64,000 nucleotides of DNA, taken from assembly GCA_900318645.1 (NCBI GenBank), contig ONLH01000012.1, positions 34,656 through 98,655 of the forward strand, given 5' to 3'. A program made the translations under genes and the position numbers. How positions within the stretch are numbered: the stretch's first letter is position 1; every line of letters begins with the position of its first letter. The DNA is from an uncultured Prevotellaceae bacterium. Its GTDB lineage: Bacteria > Bacteroidota > Bacteroidia > Bacteroidales > Muribaculaceae. Positions 42,424-50,760 of this stretch are shown here, piece by piece. The notes beneath the pieces are model-generated. The model was given only the letters and a program-made list of their open reading frames with translations. It had not been told where the DNA came from and ran no database searches.

Positions 42424-43440
42424 ATGAAACATCTCGTTTTAATTATTCTGACATTGGCCATCGTGTCATGTACAGGCAAGTGGCAACAGGGCGATGCAAT
42501 CAACAATGGGCACGATTTCTTGTGCAGTGTGGGTATCTGTGACGACTCACTAAACCTCTCCAGCAACGAGCTCCGCTATGATGACGATGGCGAGAGATAT
42601 CCCCACAGGTACCTTGACCTGGCCGAGTGTCAGGCTTTGGGCATTAACAAGGTGATGTTTGTGGACACGATGAACACTACTGTTAGTGTGTGGGGCGTGA
42701 AGGACTACCCAGACAAGGGCATCACTCTGCTGCTGGGACATACGTCCTACAGCGACATGCGTACCTGTTGGCTGGCAACCTATGGCAAGGACGGCATGAT
42801 TGACTTCATGCGCCTGGGCGAGTGCGGCGGCGCCGTGAACCTGTCCTACTGGGACGACATTGACGAGCACACACGCAACATGGGCATCGACTCAATGCGT
42901 ATGGTCTTGCCCGACAAGTGGGGCAAACCCATCAACGTGAGCCGCTGGATTTCCTACAATGAGCAGCGCGATGGCGTGGACACCGACTCCACCCTGTGGT
43001 TCATCCACAACGAGCTGCCCGTCACCATCGGCAACGACGGTATCTTCAACGTGGGTAAAATCGGCACTGTCTATAGCGCCGACACGACCCTGCTGACCAA
43101 CTACTGGCGCGACAAACGCGCAATGGAGGTACTCTCGTGGACTCCGCTCAGTGACACGACCTTCTATGACAGGGTCGAAACATTCCTCCACGAGGCAAAA
43201 GGCCACATTACCGAGCCCGCTCAACTGTTGGGTGATTTCCAGATCCTCGTGTGGAACCGTTTCTACTGCGATACAGAACGCATGATGCGATGGTGCCTCG
43301 ACCACCCCGACAGCCAAGTCACACTCGGCCTCATCCAGAGCCTCAAGGACATCAACCCCGAGTGGACCTTAAGCGACTTACAGAGAATCAAGGACCCGCA
43401 ACTCCTCGCCCGCAGCAAAAAACTCCTGGGCCTAAAGTAA
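42424..43440 (+). CDS. Hypothetical lipoprotein
   Basis: A 338-residue lipoprotein (signal MKHLVLIILTLAIVSC). The mature part has DDGERYPHRYLDLAECQALG and several Trp/Asp-rich loops. The C-terminal stretch (YCDTERMMRWCLDHPDSQVT ... SDLQRIKDPQLLARSKKLL) is helical. Partly similar in size and ending to the 39420 product on the other side of ettA. No catalytic motif or named family is recognised. It ends at a long inverted repeat that probably terminates transcription. Confidence 0.75.
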   Translation: MKHLVLIILTLAIVSCTGKWQQGDAINNGHDFLCSVGICDDSLNLSSNELRYDDDGERYPHRYLDLAECQALGINKVMFVDTMNTTVSVWGVKDYPDKGITLLLGHTSYSDMRTCWLATYGKDGMIDFMRLGECGGAVNLSYWDDIDEHTRNMGIDSMRMVLPDKWGKPINVSRWISYNEQRDGVDTDSTLWFIHNELPVTIGNDGIFNVGKIGTVYSADTTLLTNYWRDKRAMEVLSWTPLSDTTFYDRVETFLHEAKGHITEPAQLLGDFQILVWNRFYCDTERMMRWCLDHPDSQVTLGLIQSLKDINPEWTLSDLQRIKDPQLLARSKKLLGLK

Positions 43441-43447
43441 TCCCCCT

Positions 43448-43513
43448 AGATAGAACGAATAAAACGGAAATGACGGGGTGTGCTCCGTCATTTCCGTTTT
43501 ATCCGTTCTATCT
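43448..43513. terminator. Long inverted repeat between convergent genes
   Basis: Two 29-base arms (43448-43476 and 43485-43513) match with one mismatch around an 8-base loop. The inner stem is GGAAATGACGG/CCGTCATTTCC. It lies between the ends of the 42424 (+) and 43575 (-) genes, so a bidirectional terminator role is likely. T-tracts are weak. Its right arm merges into ATCCGT-type tandem units. Confidence 0.65.
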
Positions 43514-43574
43514 ATCCGTCCTATCCGTCCGTTCTATCCGTTTCCAGCACTACACGTCCGCAGCGTGCAAACAA

Positions 43575-44717
43575 TTACAGTATCTCACCACGCCACAAAG
43601 CCTCAAAAAACTCAACAACCGGCCACACTTCTACGTCTCCCATTGTACGACGCGCCGTGTCCAACGACACTATCATCCTGCGGGAAGACGGATGCTCCTC
43701 AGCAAATGCCTTCAGACCTTTTAAATGACGCGTCTGCACCTCCTGAGACGATTTTATCTCTATTGCTACATCTGCATCTCCATAAACTAAATCCACCTCT
43801 TGTCCCGATGCTGTGCGCCAATATGATAGTTGTTTTCGCTGACGCGTATAAGATAGATAAGCCACCAATTCCTGTACCACAAGATGCTCTAAAGCATGGC
43901 CAAAATCGGTCGAGCCGGGCGCCATCCCTCGGCGGTTACACAAGTAGTTGACAACCCCCACATCAAAGAAATAGAACTTGGGTGCCTTGATCAACCGCCG
44001 TTTCTTAACGCGGGTAAAGGCTGGGATCATATAACCTATCATCGTCTCTTGCAAGATATTGAAATACCCCTTAATAGTCACTGAACTGATACCACAATCC
44101 GTTGCAATATTGTTATAATTCAACATTTCGCCGCTCGACAGCGCAGCAACCTCAAGAAATCGGGTAAACGTCCCCAGATTTCTTGTCAATGCTTCGGCTT
44201 CAATTTCTTGTTGCAAATAATTACCGATATAGCCCTCCAAACGGTACCATGGATCATTAGCAAGATAATGACGGGGAAGCATTCCATGATTGACTGCTCT
44301 AATTAAATCAAAATCAGGTATTTCAGCACTCACAAGGGGATATAACCTGCGAGTAGCAGCCCGTCCGCCAAGCATATTGGACCCCAACCGTCTAAGCTTT
44401 CGGGCGCTGGAGCCACAAAGCAAGAATCTTACACCGCGATTTACAATAAGCCATTGAACAGCATTAAGTAGGCTAGGCAGCATCTGTACCTCATCAATAA
44501 TCACAAGGTCATCGGCAGTACATTGTTTCAATTCTTCAATCAGCAATTCAGGATGACGTTGCAACCGACTATAGGCATCAGGCAATAACAAGTCATAATA
44601 CCTTATGTTAGGGTAAAGCATCTTGAGCAACGTGCTCTTGCCAGTCTGCCTTGCGCCCCACAAGAACACGCTATCCTCATTCAATTCTGGTATAGTCAAC
44701 AAACGTCTCAGTATCAT
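43575..44717 (-). CDS. AAA_14 ATPase with DUF4143 domain
   Basis: A 380-residue protein with Walker A WGARQTGKST (20-29), Walker B DLVIIDEVQ and a sensor GSSARKL, typical of AAA_14. The C-terminal half is DUF4143, with a nuclease-like end (GQEVDLVYGDADVAIEIKSS; E-V-D-L then E-I-K-S, the PD-(D/E)XK-type pattern). Such proteins are widespread, of unclear role, often variable between strains. The promoter region has multiple GATAATTTAAA-type sites. AT-rich surroundings suggest horizontal gain. Confidence 0.9.
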   Translation of the reverse strand: MILRRLLTIPELNEDSVFLWGARQTGKSTLLKMLYPNIRYYDLLLPDAYSRLQRHPELLIEELKQCTADDLVIIDEVQMLPSLLNAVQWLIVNRGVRFLLCGSSARKLRRLGSNMLGGRAATRRLYPLVSAEIPDFDLIRAVNHGMLPRHYLANDPWYRLEGYIGNYLQQEIEAEALTRNLGTFTRFLEVAALSSGEMLNYNNIATDCGISSVTIKGYFNILQETMIGYMIPAFTRVKKRRLIKAPKFYFFDVGVVNYLCNRRGMAPGSTDFGHALEHLVVQELVAYLSYTRQRKQLSYWRTASGQEVDLVYGDADVAIEIKSSQEVQTRHLKGLKAFAEEHPSSRRMIVSLDTARRTMGDVEVWPVVEFFEALWRGEIL

Positions 44718-44763
44718 CTATTTAAATCTATTAATTTCCCTTAATATGCTATCCTAAATTTCC

Positions 44764-44950
44764 GATAATTTAAAACTGATATTTAATATATCATGATATT
44801 TTAAAGTGGCGGTTTAAATTATCATAGCGCAAAGGTAAATAATCAAAACAGAATACCCAAATATTTAATGTAAAAAATGCTGATAATTCAAACTACGACT
44901 TTAAATTATCATGATATTTTAAAGCAGCGGTTTAAATTATCAGCATTTTT
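44764..44950. repeat. Palindromic repeat cluster around the promoter of the AAA_14 gene
   Basis: A 35-base unit occurs directly repeated at 44790-44824 and 44908-44942 (33 of 35 identical). GATAATTTAAA or its complement TTTAAATTATC occurs at about 44764, 44813, 44881 (with one change), 44900 and 44931. The segment 44873-44950 also folds as a large inverted repeat (AAAAATGCTGATAATT with its complement). A promoter lies between the two 35-base copies. Confidence 0.8.
44830..44861 (-). promoter_or_regulatory. Promoter of the AAA_14 gene, flanked by operator-like repeats
   Basis: Minus strand: TTTG (44858-44861), 20 bases, TACCTTTG (44830-44837). Repeat copies sit on both sides, an arrangement suited to repression. 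Confidence 0.65.
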
Positions 44951-45013
44951 GACTTCCATGATAGCATCATGGTTGCCATCTATGTTATCCCTGTTGTATG
45001 AGAAAAAGGCGGG

Positions 45014-45331
45014 CTACACGTCGGCGGCGTGAAGCGCCGAGGCGATAGTCTGCCACAGGACGGTGACGGTGACGGCACCCATCATGAAGTTGTAGAGGAC
45101 GTCGCGTACCGTGACAGCTCCCCAATCCTGGCTGCGCCACATCATCAGCCAGCAGATGGCACACACCACCAGGGCGATGGCATATACAACCGTCGTGGCC
45201 CACGAGCCACGCGGTTGTTTCTCGGGCAGCTTGTTGAGCACGCGACGGGTGAACCAGGGATTCTCCCCTGGGTCATGTGCGCCCTGCTTGAGCACCTGCG
45301 CCAGTTTCTTGTCTTCTTCGTTGGTATTCAT
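45014..45331 (-). CDS. Small membrane protein, probable anti-sigma partner
   Basis: A 105-residue protein with a soluble N-terminus of about 45 residues (DKKLAQVLKQGAHDPGENPWFTRRVLNKLPEK) and two membrane helices (about 46-66 and 80-100). The segment ENPWFTRRVLNKLPEK is typical of proteins encoded after ECF sigma genes in Bacteroidetes. It begins 17 bases after the sigma gene. An anti-sigma role is inferred from position and topology. Confidence 0.75.
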   Translation of the reverse strand: MNTNEEDKKLAQVLKQGAHDPGENPWFTRRVLNKLPEKQPRGSWATTVVYAIALVVCAICWLMMWRSQDWGAVTVRDVLYNFMMGAVTVTVLWQTIASALHAADV

Positions 45332-45348
45332 ATCTTAATAACGGTTTA

Positions 45349-45876
45349 TTATTCAATAAATTGTTTCATTTTGCCTTTAGCTCGGTGGATAAGTGACTTC
45401 ACTGAGCCTTCAGGCATCTGCATGATCTTGGAAACCTGCTTCAAGGGCTGGTCCTCGATATAGAACAAGGTGACGGCAACACGCTCATTTTCATTGAGGC
45501 GCGCTAACGCTTCCTGCACCGTCATCGAGGCGTCGATAGCATCGGTTGCAGCCGTGCTCACGTCACCCAAGCGGGCGATGTCATCGACGTGATCCTCCTG
45601 ATGGCGACGTGTGTGGTTGTAGAACTCATTATAGGCAATGCGGTATAGCCAGGTGCCGAAAGACGAAAGCCCCTTGAACCCACGGATGCCCACATAAGCC
45701 TTGATGAAGGTCTCCTGTGCAAGGTCGTCGGTCAGCATCTCGTCGCCCGTGGTCAGGTTCAGCAGGAACCGACGCACACGCGGCTGATATGCCTCGACGA
45801 GCCTGCCGAATGCGTCCCGGTTGTCGGCCAGGGCGCATTGCGACAGCAGTCTTATTTCATCAAGCTTGGATAACAT
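45349..45876 (-). CDS. ECF-family RNA polymerase sigma factor
   Basis: A 175-residue sigma-70 family protein with only regions 2 and 4. Region 2: FGRLVEAYQPRVRRFLL ... DDLAQETFIKAY ... FGTWLYRIAYNEFYNHTRR. Region 4: LARLNENERVAVTLFYIEDQPLKQVSKIMQMPEGSVKSLIHRAKGKMK. It directs transcription of envelope or stress genes when released by its anti-sigma. Second gene of an operon: DUF6249 protein, sigma, small membrane protein. The operon has a CGTCTAA-type promoter, suggesting autoregulation. Confidence 0.93.
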   Translation of the reverse strand: MLSKLDEIRLLSQCALADNRDAFGRLVEAYQPRVRRFLLNLTTGDEMLTDDLAQETFIKAYVGIRGFKGLSSFGTWLYRIAYNEFYNHTRRHQEDHVDDIARLGDVSTAATDAIDASMTVQEALARLNENERVAVTLFYIEDQPLKQVSKIMQMPEGSVKSLIHRAKGKMKQFIE

Positions 45877-45931
45877 ATTGTGTTGCTCTTTCTTATTACA
45901 AGCCTCACACTAAGGCGCTGAGAGTTATATT

Positions 45932-46858
45932 TTAATAGGGCTGATAGGTATTGTTGTCATCCTCCTTGTAGTCCTCATCAAGGGGTGGAGGCACAGGGAT
46001 TCCCTCACGCATCGGCTCGCGGGATTGCATCTGCTGGCCGCGCTTCCAAGCCTCTTGCAGTGACTTCTGCTCCTTGTAGAGGATGAAGCCCTTGCACACA
46101 CCCACCACGATCAGTGCCAAACCAATGGGCCAGAAGGGATTCTCAGCATCACCAATTGCTACGCTGAAGAGTACCAGCAGGGTTCCCCACCCTATCCACT
46201 TGATAGCGGGCATCAAGGCACGCCAGTTGACCATGTCGGTCATCACGATGGGATTGGCAGCGGTCTGTCCACCAATAGGCGTACCCACGGGCACCTGGCC
46301 AGGCTGCTGTGCAGCAGCACCATTGGCCATGGGAGGAGCAGTCACGATAGGCTGCTGCACATAGATGGCACTGCGACGTGTGTCATTCAGCGAGATTTCA
46401 TTAAGTGGATAGTTGTTCTCGATGGCCTTCTCAATGACACGGTACTTGTTGCGGCGGTTCAGGAAGCGGAAGAGCAATACCAGGGTCACAATTCCCAGCA
46501 AGCAGAAACATCCGCTGATGATCATTTGCTTGACCACAAGAGCCCAATGGTTGCTGATCTCCTTCACGTCCTCGGGTGACAAATCACCGTGGTGGTCTCC
46601 AATTTCCACCATAGTGCCACTTCCGGCATTGAGGGTATCGTCAAGGGCACGGTTGATTTTGTCGCGCACCTTCTGCATCTCGGGCAGACCGCTCACGGTC
46701 ACCGACTCGTCGCCATCGGTAATGACTACCGAGTCACCCTTGAATTGAACGTTGGTGTCGGCCTTACCCTTGGCCGGTGTCGCTTTGATGACGGGGCCTG
46801 CTGTGGCTGCGAGCGTCATCGTCAGCATCATTGCAAATAATAAAATCGTCTTTCTCAT
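45932..46858 (-). CDS. DUF6249-type membrane protein heading the ECF operon
   Basis: A 308-residue protein with a signal peptide (MRKTILLFAMMLTMTLAATA), a periplasmic region of about 90 residues and one transmembrane helix (about 112-134). The next motif, RNKYRVIEKAIENNYPL, is characteristic of DUF6249. A Gln/Pro-rich stretch, two more helices (about 218-252) and a basic-acidic tail follow. DUF6249 proteins are usually encoded beside ECF sigma factors. Transcribed first in the operon, from the ECF-like promoter at 46915-46947. Confidence 0.82.
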   Translation of the reverse strand: MRKTILLFAMMLTMTLAATAGPVIKATPAKGKADTNVQFKGDSVVITDGDESVTVSGLPEMQKVRDKINRALDDTLNAGSGTMVEIGDHHGDLSPEDVKEISNHWALVVKQMIISGCFCLLGIVTLVLLFRFLNRRNKYRVIEKAIENNYPLNEISLNDTRRSAIYVQQPIVTAPPMANGAAAQQPGQVPVGTPIGGQTAANPIVMTDMVNWRALMPAIKWIGWGTLLVLFSVAIGDAENPFWPIGLALIVVGVCKGFILYKEQKSLQEAWKRGQQMQSREPMREGIPVPPPLDEDYKEDDNNTYQPY

Positions 46859-46914
46859 TGTTTTATTTCTTTTAAGTCGTTGTTAATAGTTTGTGGCTTT
46901 TAGCCGTTTTCATG

Positions 46915-46947
46915 CATTAGACGTTGCATCGCCTCAAAAAAGTTGCA
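46915..46947 (-). promoter_or_regulatory. Candidate ECF-sigma promoter of the DUF6249-sigma operon
   Basis: Minus strand: TGCAACTTTTTT (35 region), 16 bases, CGTCTAATG (46915-46923). It matches the sites at 51859, 4827 and 2721, consistent with autoregulation by an ECF sigma. Confidence 0.55.
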
Positions 46948-47063
46948 CAAAGATTAATTTTTTTCTTTTTTATTGTTGGATTAAATCACTAAATTATTGG
47001 AAATCACCCAATTAAAAAACAATATTTTCTTCACCATGAGTAGTCCATCGACAGTCCACCTCA

Positions 47064-47244
47064 ACAATGCTTGATTGGGCGAAGACCATCGCGGCCTGTG
47101 AGGGCCATGCTTGACTGTCAGAGCCTCGAAGAGGCTTGGCGGGTCGAAGACCCGACTTCGTTGGGAAACACCATGCAAGTGGGTCGAAGACCCACGCAGC
47201 TTGGTGCTTGGCAAATCGCCATGAAAGTGCCTCGAAGAGGAACT
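47064..47244. repeat. Hairpin array, left of the transposase gene
   Basis: A string of small stems each closed by a GAA loop: GCCTC-GAA-GAGGC (47123-47135), CGGGTC-GAA-GACCCG (47140-47154), TGGGTC-GAA-GACCCA (47180-47194), CCTC-GAA-GAGG (47230-47240). A weaker one lies near 47076. The intervening text (GGGAAACACCATGCAAG; CGCAGCTTGGTGC) recurs in inverse orientation in the array at 47742-47910. Open frames through this region are by-products of the repeats. Confidence 0.8.
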
Positions 47245-47688
47245 TCATGTCAGCCGCTTATCATTCCACTCAATCCCCGACAGCTCCAGCATACCCTTAT
47301 ATTCGTCTTCAAAGGTTTTCATCTTGTGGTGCTCACGTTGGTTTTTGATGTAATTAATTATCGCATCTTTATCTCTACAACTGCATGAAAACGCTCCATA
47401 TTCTTTGCCCCAACCGCTGAACTGAGGGAAATAGACTTGCTGTTTAGCCCACTTGCTGCTACCTTGCTTGATATCACGCACAAGATCGCTCAATGCGACA
47501 GTTGGAGCCAGTTCGATGAGCATGTGGACGTGATTACCTATTCCATTGATACGATATAGACGACAGCCACGGCTCTTGATGATAGACCAGATGTAACGAT
47601 ACAGGTGCTCACTCGTCTCATCAGGAATAGTCATCTGTCGGCGATAAGTGTTAATGACGACGTGATACATCGAACTGACAGCACTCAT
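47245..47688 (-). CDS. IS200/RAYT-type Y1 transposase-like protein
   Basis: A 147-residue HUH single-strand DNA transposase fold. GNHVHML places the metal histidines at H53 and H55, and the catalytic tyrosine is Y113 in INYIKNQREHH. KTFEDEYKGMLELSGIEWNDK is a normal family ending. Length fits TnpA of IS200 or the related REP-associated tyrosine transposases. The gene lies between two inverted arrays of GAA-loop hairpins, which would be its recognition DNA. No tnpB/IscB gene accompanies it. Confidence 0.92.
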   Translation of the reverse strand: MSAVSSMYHVVINTYRRQMTIPDETSEHLYRYIWSIIKSRGCRLYRINGIGNHVHMLIELAPTVALSDLVRDIKQGSSKWAKQQVYFPQFSGWGKEYGAFSCSCRDKDAIINYIKNQREHHKMKTFEDEYKGMLELSGIEWNDKRLT

Positions 47689-47714
47689 AATTACTACTTA
47701 TTAGAATTGAATTG

Positions 47715-47745
47715 CAAAAATAGCATAAAACACTCAAAGGTACAA
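47715..47745 (-). promoter_or_regulatory. Promoter of the transposase gene
   Basis: Minus strand: TTGT (47742-47745), 19 bases, TATTTTTG (47715-47722). A second possible -7 TACCTTTG is at 47735-47742. The start codon follows about 27 bases after the first. Confidence 0.5.
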
Positions 47746-47910
47746 CCTTCGAGCGCTTTGAAGTTCGTCTACGACGCACTTTCCAGCCTTGTCCTTTGGC
47801 ACCAAGCTGCGCCCATCTTCGACGGGCTTGCATGGTGTTTCCCATTGAAATCGGGTATTCTACCCGATTGACCTCTCCGAGGCCATTCTGGCAATCGGCA
47901 TTTCAAATCA
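47746..47910. repeat. Hairpin array, right of the transposase gene
   Basis: Inverted counterpart of the left array: GTC-TAC-GAC (47767-47775), GCCCATC-TTC-GACGGGC (47811-47827, one mismatch), TCGGGTA-TTC-TACCCGA (47851-47867), CCTC-TCC-GAGG (47872-47882). Stem letters differ from the left array while pairing is kept, and the loop reads TTC, the complement of GAA. AAAAAGTTGCACAAAGAT at 47912 also recurs near 46937. Confidence 0.78.
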
Positions 47911-47953
47911 CAAAAAGTTGCACAAAGATGAGAAAAAATTTGGAAATATTCTC

Positions 47954-47961
47954 TAACTTTG
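47954..47961 (+). promoter_or_regulatory. -7 promoter element for the GHL10 gene
   Basis: TAACTTTG on the plus strand, 49 bases before the ATG at 48011. -33 box unclear. Confidence 0.45.
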
Positions 47962-48010
47962 TGGCTATTAAGTAAAAAGAATTCCAAAAAATCCTCTAAA
48001 ACTTATCATT

Positions 48011-50671
48011 ATGATGAAAAAATTCTTACTGTTACTCATTTCCTTGACGATTGCAATCGGCATCAATGCCGATGAGGCTATGAAGCGCGAAATGCGTGCC
48101 GCATGGGTCGCAACGGTATGGGGCATCGACTGGCCTACGACAACCAACAACGCCAGCGCCCAAAAGGCTGAGCTCAACGCCTATCTCGACAACCTCCAGG
48201 CCCAAAATTTCAATGCAATCTTCTTCCAGGTGCGCTCGATGTGCGACGCCATGTACCAGTCCAGTTACGAGCCGTGGTCCAGCTACCTGACAGGTACCCG
48301 CGGCAAGAACCCCGGTTATGACCCGCTGGCTTATGCCGTCGAGCAGTGCCACGCCCGTGGCATCCAATGTCACGCCTGGGTCAACCCCTATCGCTGGAGC
48401 ACAGGGACCAACTGGAACACTGCTCAAGATCAGGAACTGAAAAACAAGGGCATGCTGCTCTCCTATACTAATGGTAGCACGACAACCACTATCCTCAATC
48501 CCGGATTGTCCGAGACGCGCCAGCGCATCGTGGACGTGATCAGGGAGATCATTACCAACTATGATGTGGACGGCATCGTCTTCGATGACTATTTCTATCC
48601 CAACGGGATCCCCACCAACAACAAAGCCGAGGACTATAACCTGTGGAACGATTCCAATGTGGACATGACCTTTGCCGATTGGCGCCGCAACAACGTCAAC
48701 ATGATGGTCAGGGATGTCTATTATATGATTCAGGACACGAAGCCCGAGGTGCGTTTCGGCATCAGTCCCGCCGGCGTGGCTGGCACCGCCAGCACATCGG
48801 CAGGGCAGCATGGCGTCACCCCTTGCCCCACGGGCAGCGACTGGCAGTTTAACGGCATCTTCAGCGACCCGTTGGCATGGTTGGAACAAGGCACCATCGA
48901 CTATATCTCGCCACAACTCTACTGGAAAACCAACCACAGCACCAACCCCTTCGGACCCTTAACCGACTGGTGGAGCTACATCGCCAAGCACTATGGTCGT
49001 CACCACTACGCCAGCCACAGCATCTCGTTCCTCGCCTCACAGAGCAACACTACCAACGATTGGGCCGAAATCGTTAGCCAAATCAGTTTCTCACGCCAAT
49101 ATACCGAGGACAACTCCCCCGGTGTTGTGCTCTATAGCGCCAAAAACATCAACGGCAACAACAACGGCGTCAGCGGTCTGGGCAACTACCTGCTGGCCAA
49201 TGCCTTCCAGCGTCCTGCTATGATTCCTGCCGTGACATGGAAGGCAGCACCAGGCTATGGCGCTCCCGCCAATCTGGCCAAGAGCGGCAACGACCTTAGT
49301 TGGTCAGTCCAAGAGGGAGTATTGGTAAAATACTCGGTCTACGCCGTACCTGCCGAGGTCACTGTTGAGAATGCCATGAGCGAGATATATGACGGTATCA
49401 GGAGCGACTATCTGCTTGACGTTACCTACAAACCGTCTTATACATTACCCAGTGCCAACCAGGATGGCTACTGGTATGCCGTGTGTGTCATCGATGGCTA
49501 TGGCAACGAGAGCGAGCCCGCTTATCTAGGCGTGAATGACAACCCCGTTGACCCCGAACAGCCCACACCTGTCACTTACACTATCGAGAAAGTTTGGGAA
49601 ATCAACAACCTCGACTTCCTCACCATGGCCGACGCACGTCAGGGCTTCGGCATGGACGGCAAGTTCTATATCAATGATAAGGGCACAAGCACCATCCTCG
49701 TGGTGGACCGCAACGGCTTGACAGGCGAGACCTTCGAGGGCGGCGTCAACGTAGGCTTTACCCGCGACCAGGCAGGCAACCTGGTAGTTAGCAACGCCCA
49801 CTTCCCCGATCCCTGGGCAAGCAATACCCAACTCAAAGTCATCAACCCGGCTACTGGCGAAGTGGTGACCCATACCCTACCCGCCGAGGTCATCAACTTC
49901 GGTCGCAGCGACAACATGGGCTTCCCGATGGGCAACCTGATGGAGGACGGCGAGCTTTACCTTGTGGGCGCCAACAGCGGCACATCCATCAGCCGCATCA
50001 AGTTCACTGACGGCGAAATCAATACCGATGACACCTATCTGGCCAACTGCGACGGTGTGAGCCCCAACAGCGGCACGGTGCTCAACTACTATACCGACAT
50101 CAATGGCGATGATGCCATCCTCTACGTCAACCGCTCCAGTACGCTCAAGAAACTGGCATTCAGCGGCGACGGATTCACCGCAACAAATATTTCATTGCCC
50201 AACAAGGGTAACTGCAACGGCACCTTCCCCTTCATCTGGGACGGCAAGGAACTCATGGTATATCCCACACTGAGCAATTATCGTGACGGATTTGCCGTGG
50301 CCGAGGTCAATGCGGCAACTCCGCTCGTCAGTGTTGCACAGACAGCCAGTGCCGATGCCAATTCCTATCAGGCCAACTGGCTCAATGCCGAAGTCATCGA
50401 CTCCCGTCACGTGACCATCTACCAGTACTATCCCGGTGGCCACCTCACCGTATGGAGCCTGACCAAACAGGGAGGCCTCCTGCGCGGCGATGTCAACGAG
50501 GACAGCAAAGTCAACATCTCTGATGTCACAGCCCTCATTAGCTACCTCCTCAGCGGCAACACCGACGGCACCAACACCGACAACGCCGACTGCAACATGG
50601 ATTCTACCACCAACATCAGCGACGTCACCGCCCTGATCAACTACCTCCTCAGCGACTCCTGGCCCGAGTAA
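48011..50671 (+). CDS. Secreted family-10-like glycosyl hydrolase (DUF187/GHL10) with dockerin repeats
   Basis: An 886-residue secreted protein (signal MMKKFLLLLISLTIAIGINA). Residues about 25-390 are a GHL10/DUF187 TIM barrel: EMRAAWVATVWGIDWP, NFNAIFFQVRSMCDAMY, WVNPYRW, VDGIVFDDYFYP and IDYISPQLYW. Then comes a fibronectin-like segment (about 400-505) and a beta-propeller-like region (about 520-815). Two C-terminal dockerin repeats follow (GDVNEDSKVNISDVTALI and NMDSTTNISDVTALI). It probably acts on cell-wall or glycan material outside the cell. Single gene ending at a strong terminator. Confidence 0.9.
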   Translation: MMKKFLLLLISLTIAIGINADEAMKREMRAAWVATVWGIDWPTTTNNASAQKAELNAYLDNLQAQNFNAIFFQVRSMCDAMYQSSYEPWSSYLTGTRGKNPGYDPLAYAVEQCHARGIQCHAWVNPYRWSTGTNWNTAQDQELKNKGMLLSYTNGSTTTTILNPGLSETRQRIVDVIREIITNYDVDGIVFDDYFYPNGIPTNNKAEDYNLWNDSNVDMTFADWRRNNVNMMVRDVYYMIQDTKPEVRFGISPAGVAGTASTSAGQHGVTPCPTGSDWQFNGIFSDPLAWLEQGTIDYISPQLYWKTNHSTNPFGPLTDWWSYIAKHYGRHHYASHSISFLASQSNTTNDWAEIVSQISFSRQYTEDNSPGVVLYSAKNINGNNNGVSGLGNYLLANAFQRPAMIPAVTWKAAPGYGAPANLAKSGNDLSWSVQEGVLVKYSVYAVPAEVTVENAMSEIYDGIRSDYLLDVTYKPSYTLPSANQDGYWYAVCVIDGYGNESEPAYLGVNDNPVDPEQPTPVTYTIEKVWEINNLDFLTMADARQGFGMDGKFYINDKGTSTILVVDRNGLTGETFEGGVNVGFTRDQAGNLVVSNAHFPDPWASNTQLKVINPATGEVVTHTLPAEVINFGRSDNMGFPMGNLMEDGELYLVGANSGTSISRIKFTDGEINTDDTYLANCDGVSPNSGTVLNYYTDINGDDAILYVNRSSTLKKLAFSGDGFTATNISLPNKGNCNGTFPFIWDGKELMVYPTLSNYRDGFAVAEVNAATPLVSVAQTASADANSYQANWLNAEVIDSRHVTIYQYYPGGHLTVWSLTKQGGLLRGDVNEDSKVNISDVTALISYLLSGNTDGTNTDNADCNMDSTTNISDVTALINYLLSDSWPE

Positions 50672-50700
50672 ATACAGAGTACCAACAACCCCTAACAAAG

Positions 50701-50744
50701 TTGTCTCCGAAAAGTGCTTTTCTTTCCGGAGACAATTTGTTTTG
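50701..50744. terminator. Bidirectional terminator
   Basis: TTGTCTCCG (50701-50709) pairs with CGGAGACAA (50727-50735) and is followed by TTTGTTTTGG. It lies between the convergent GHL10 gene and the 50761 gene. Confidence 0.8.
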
Positions 50745-50760
50745 GCCTTTTGACGCAGGA

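Noticed and set aside
44790-44942. The two 35-base repeats considered as a minimal CRISPR or attachment-site pair
   Set aside because: Only two copies, 83 bases apart, with a promoter between; no integrase or cas gene nearby. Operator-like role fits better.
46981-47248. Two minus-strand frames in the left hairpin array with repeated FEAL/WVFDP-like text, and a similar frame at 47605-47871
   Set aside because: The similarity between them follows from the inverted hairpin repeats. No start signals or family match.
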